Source: Planctomycetota bacterium (GTDB taxonomy: Bacteria; Planctomycetota; Planctomycetia; Pirellulales; Pirellulaceae). From it: 6,806 nt of DNA. The position numbers and the translations under genes were made by a program. Location: contig JAEZGD010000729.1 in NCBI GenBank assembly GCA_023417165.1, forward strand, positions 1 through 6,806, read 5' to 3'. Below are positions 6,471 to 6,806 of this stretch, in pieces; the stretch's first letter is position 1; each line of letters begins with the position of its first letter. The notes under the pieces were generated by a model. That model was not told the origin of the DNA and ran no database searches. It saw nothing but the letters and a program-made list of their open reading frames with translations.

Positions 6471-6806
6471 ATGCTTGCTGTTGCTCCCCAATTGGTTGCC
6501 CGCGTGCGCGAAGTCGTCGGCGTCGAGAACGTCCTGGCGGCGGCGTGCGACTTGCTCGTTTACGAGTGTGACGGCTTCACCATCGAGAAGAACAGCCCTG
6601 ACGTTGTCGTCTTTCCACGCACGACCGAACAGGTCGCCGCGATCGTCAAAATTTGCAACGAGCTGAATGTCCCCTTCCTGCCGCGCGGCGCGGGAACAAG
6701 CCTCGCAGGCGGTTGCTTGCCGGTCGGCGGCGGCGTGATGATCGTGCTGACGCGCATGAAAGAGATCCTCGAGATCAACTTGCGCGATCGCTACGCTGTC
6801 GTGCAG
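6471..6806 (+). CDS. glcD: GlcD-type FAD-linked oxidase, 3'-partial
   Basis: The first 112 residues of a flavoprotein of the glycolate oxidase subunit GlcD / D-lactate dehydrogenase family, which oxidises 2-hydroxy acids in the cytoplasm and passes electrons to the respiratory chain. The sequence starts MLAVAPQLVARVREVVG. It shows the FAD-binding type 4 (PCMH) fold in order: PDVVVFPRTTEQVAAIVK at 43-60, then the flavin pyrophosphate loop LPRGAGTSLAGG at 70-81, then GGGVMIVLTRMKEILEI at 86-102. These match GlcD closely in order and spacing. The C-terminal FAD-oxidase domain is beyond the edge, so glycolate versus D-lactate specificity cannot be judged. Full-length relatives are about 460-500 residues. 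The ATG at 6471 has no strong Shine-Dalgarno; a second ATG at 6458 is out of frame. Whether glcE and glcF follow is unknown. Confidence 0.88.
   Translation, partial: MLAVAPQLVARVREVVGVENVLAAACDLLVYECDGFTIEKNSPDVVVFPRTTEQVAAIVKICNELNVPFLPRGAGTSLAGGCLPVGGGVMIVLTRMKEILEINLRDRYAVVQ

Overview
The window is a gene-dense stretch of moderately GC-rich bacterial chromosome. It carries six confident protein genes, two of them cut by the window edges, and one probable small gene. No tRNA, rRNA, CRISPR array, insertion sequence, phage gene or defence system was seen. The mix suggests a planctomycete-type bacterium: a TonB-like membrane anchor joined to a Gly-rich linker and a von Willebrand A (VWA) domain, a beta-propeller fused to a MauG-type di-heme cytochrome, a secreted Fes-like esterase, and Shine-Dalgarno sites at only some genes. 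This assignment is inferred from gene style, since no marker gene is present.

Layout from left to right. Positions 1-1840 hold two forward genes in tandem: the C-terminal ~90% of a SufS-type cysteine desulfurase and, 8 bases later, an RluA-family pseudouridine synthase. The pair converges, with only 22 bases between stop codons, on a reverse-strand membrane-anchored VWA protein (1863-3062). Next come a small unrecognised reverse gene (3164-3382) and a reverse-strand secreted alpha/beta-hydrolase esterase (3491-4363). A 261-base divergent intergenic region (4364-4624) carries promoter-like boxes facing both ways. It separates the esterase from a forward gene for an exported propeller/di-heme cytochrome c peroxidase fusion (4625-6367). 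After a 103-base gap with a TATACT box, the window ends inside a GlcD-type FAD-linked oxidase (6471 to the edge).

Functionally this looks like a patchwork of separate transcription units, not one pathway. SufS (sulfur mobilisation for Fe-S clusters) and the RNA modification enzyme may be co-transcribed. The esterase and the cytochrome fusion are both predicted to be exported and are divergently arranged, so they may share a control region. GlcD would feed electrons from 2-hydroxy-acid oxidation into respiration, but nothing ties it directly to the cytochrome. The two points most worth a second look are the TonB-like Ser-x3-His signature in the membrane segment of the VWA protein, and the His found where CcpA peroxidases have a Met and MauG a Tyr as distal haem ligand.
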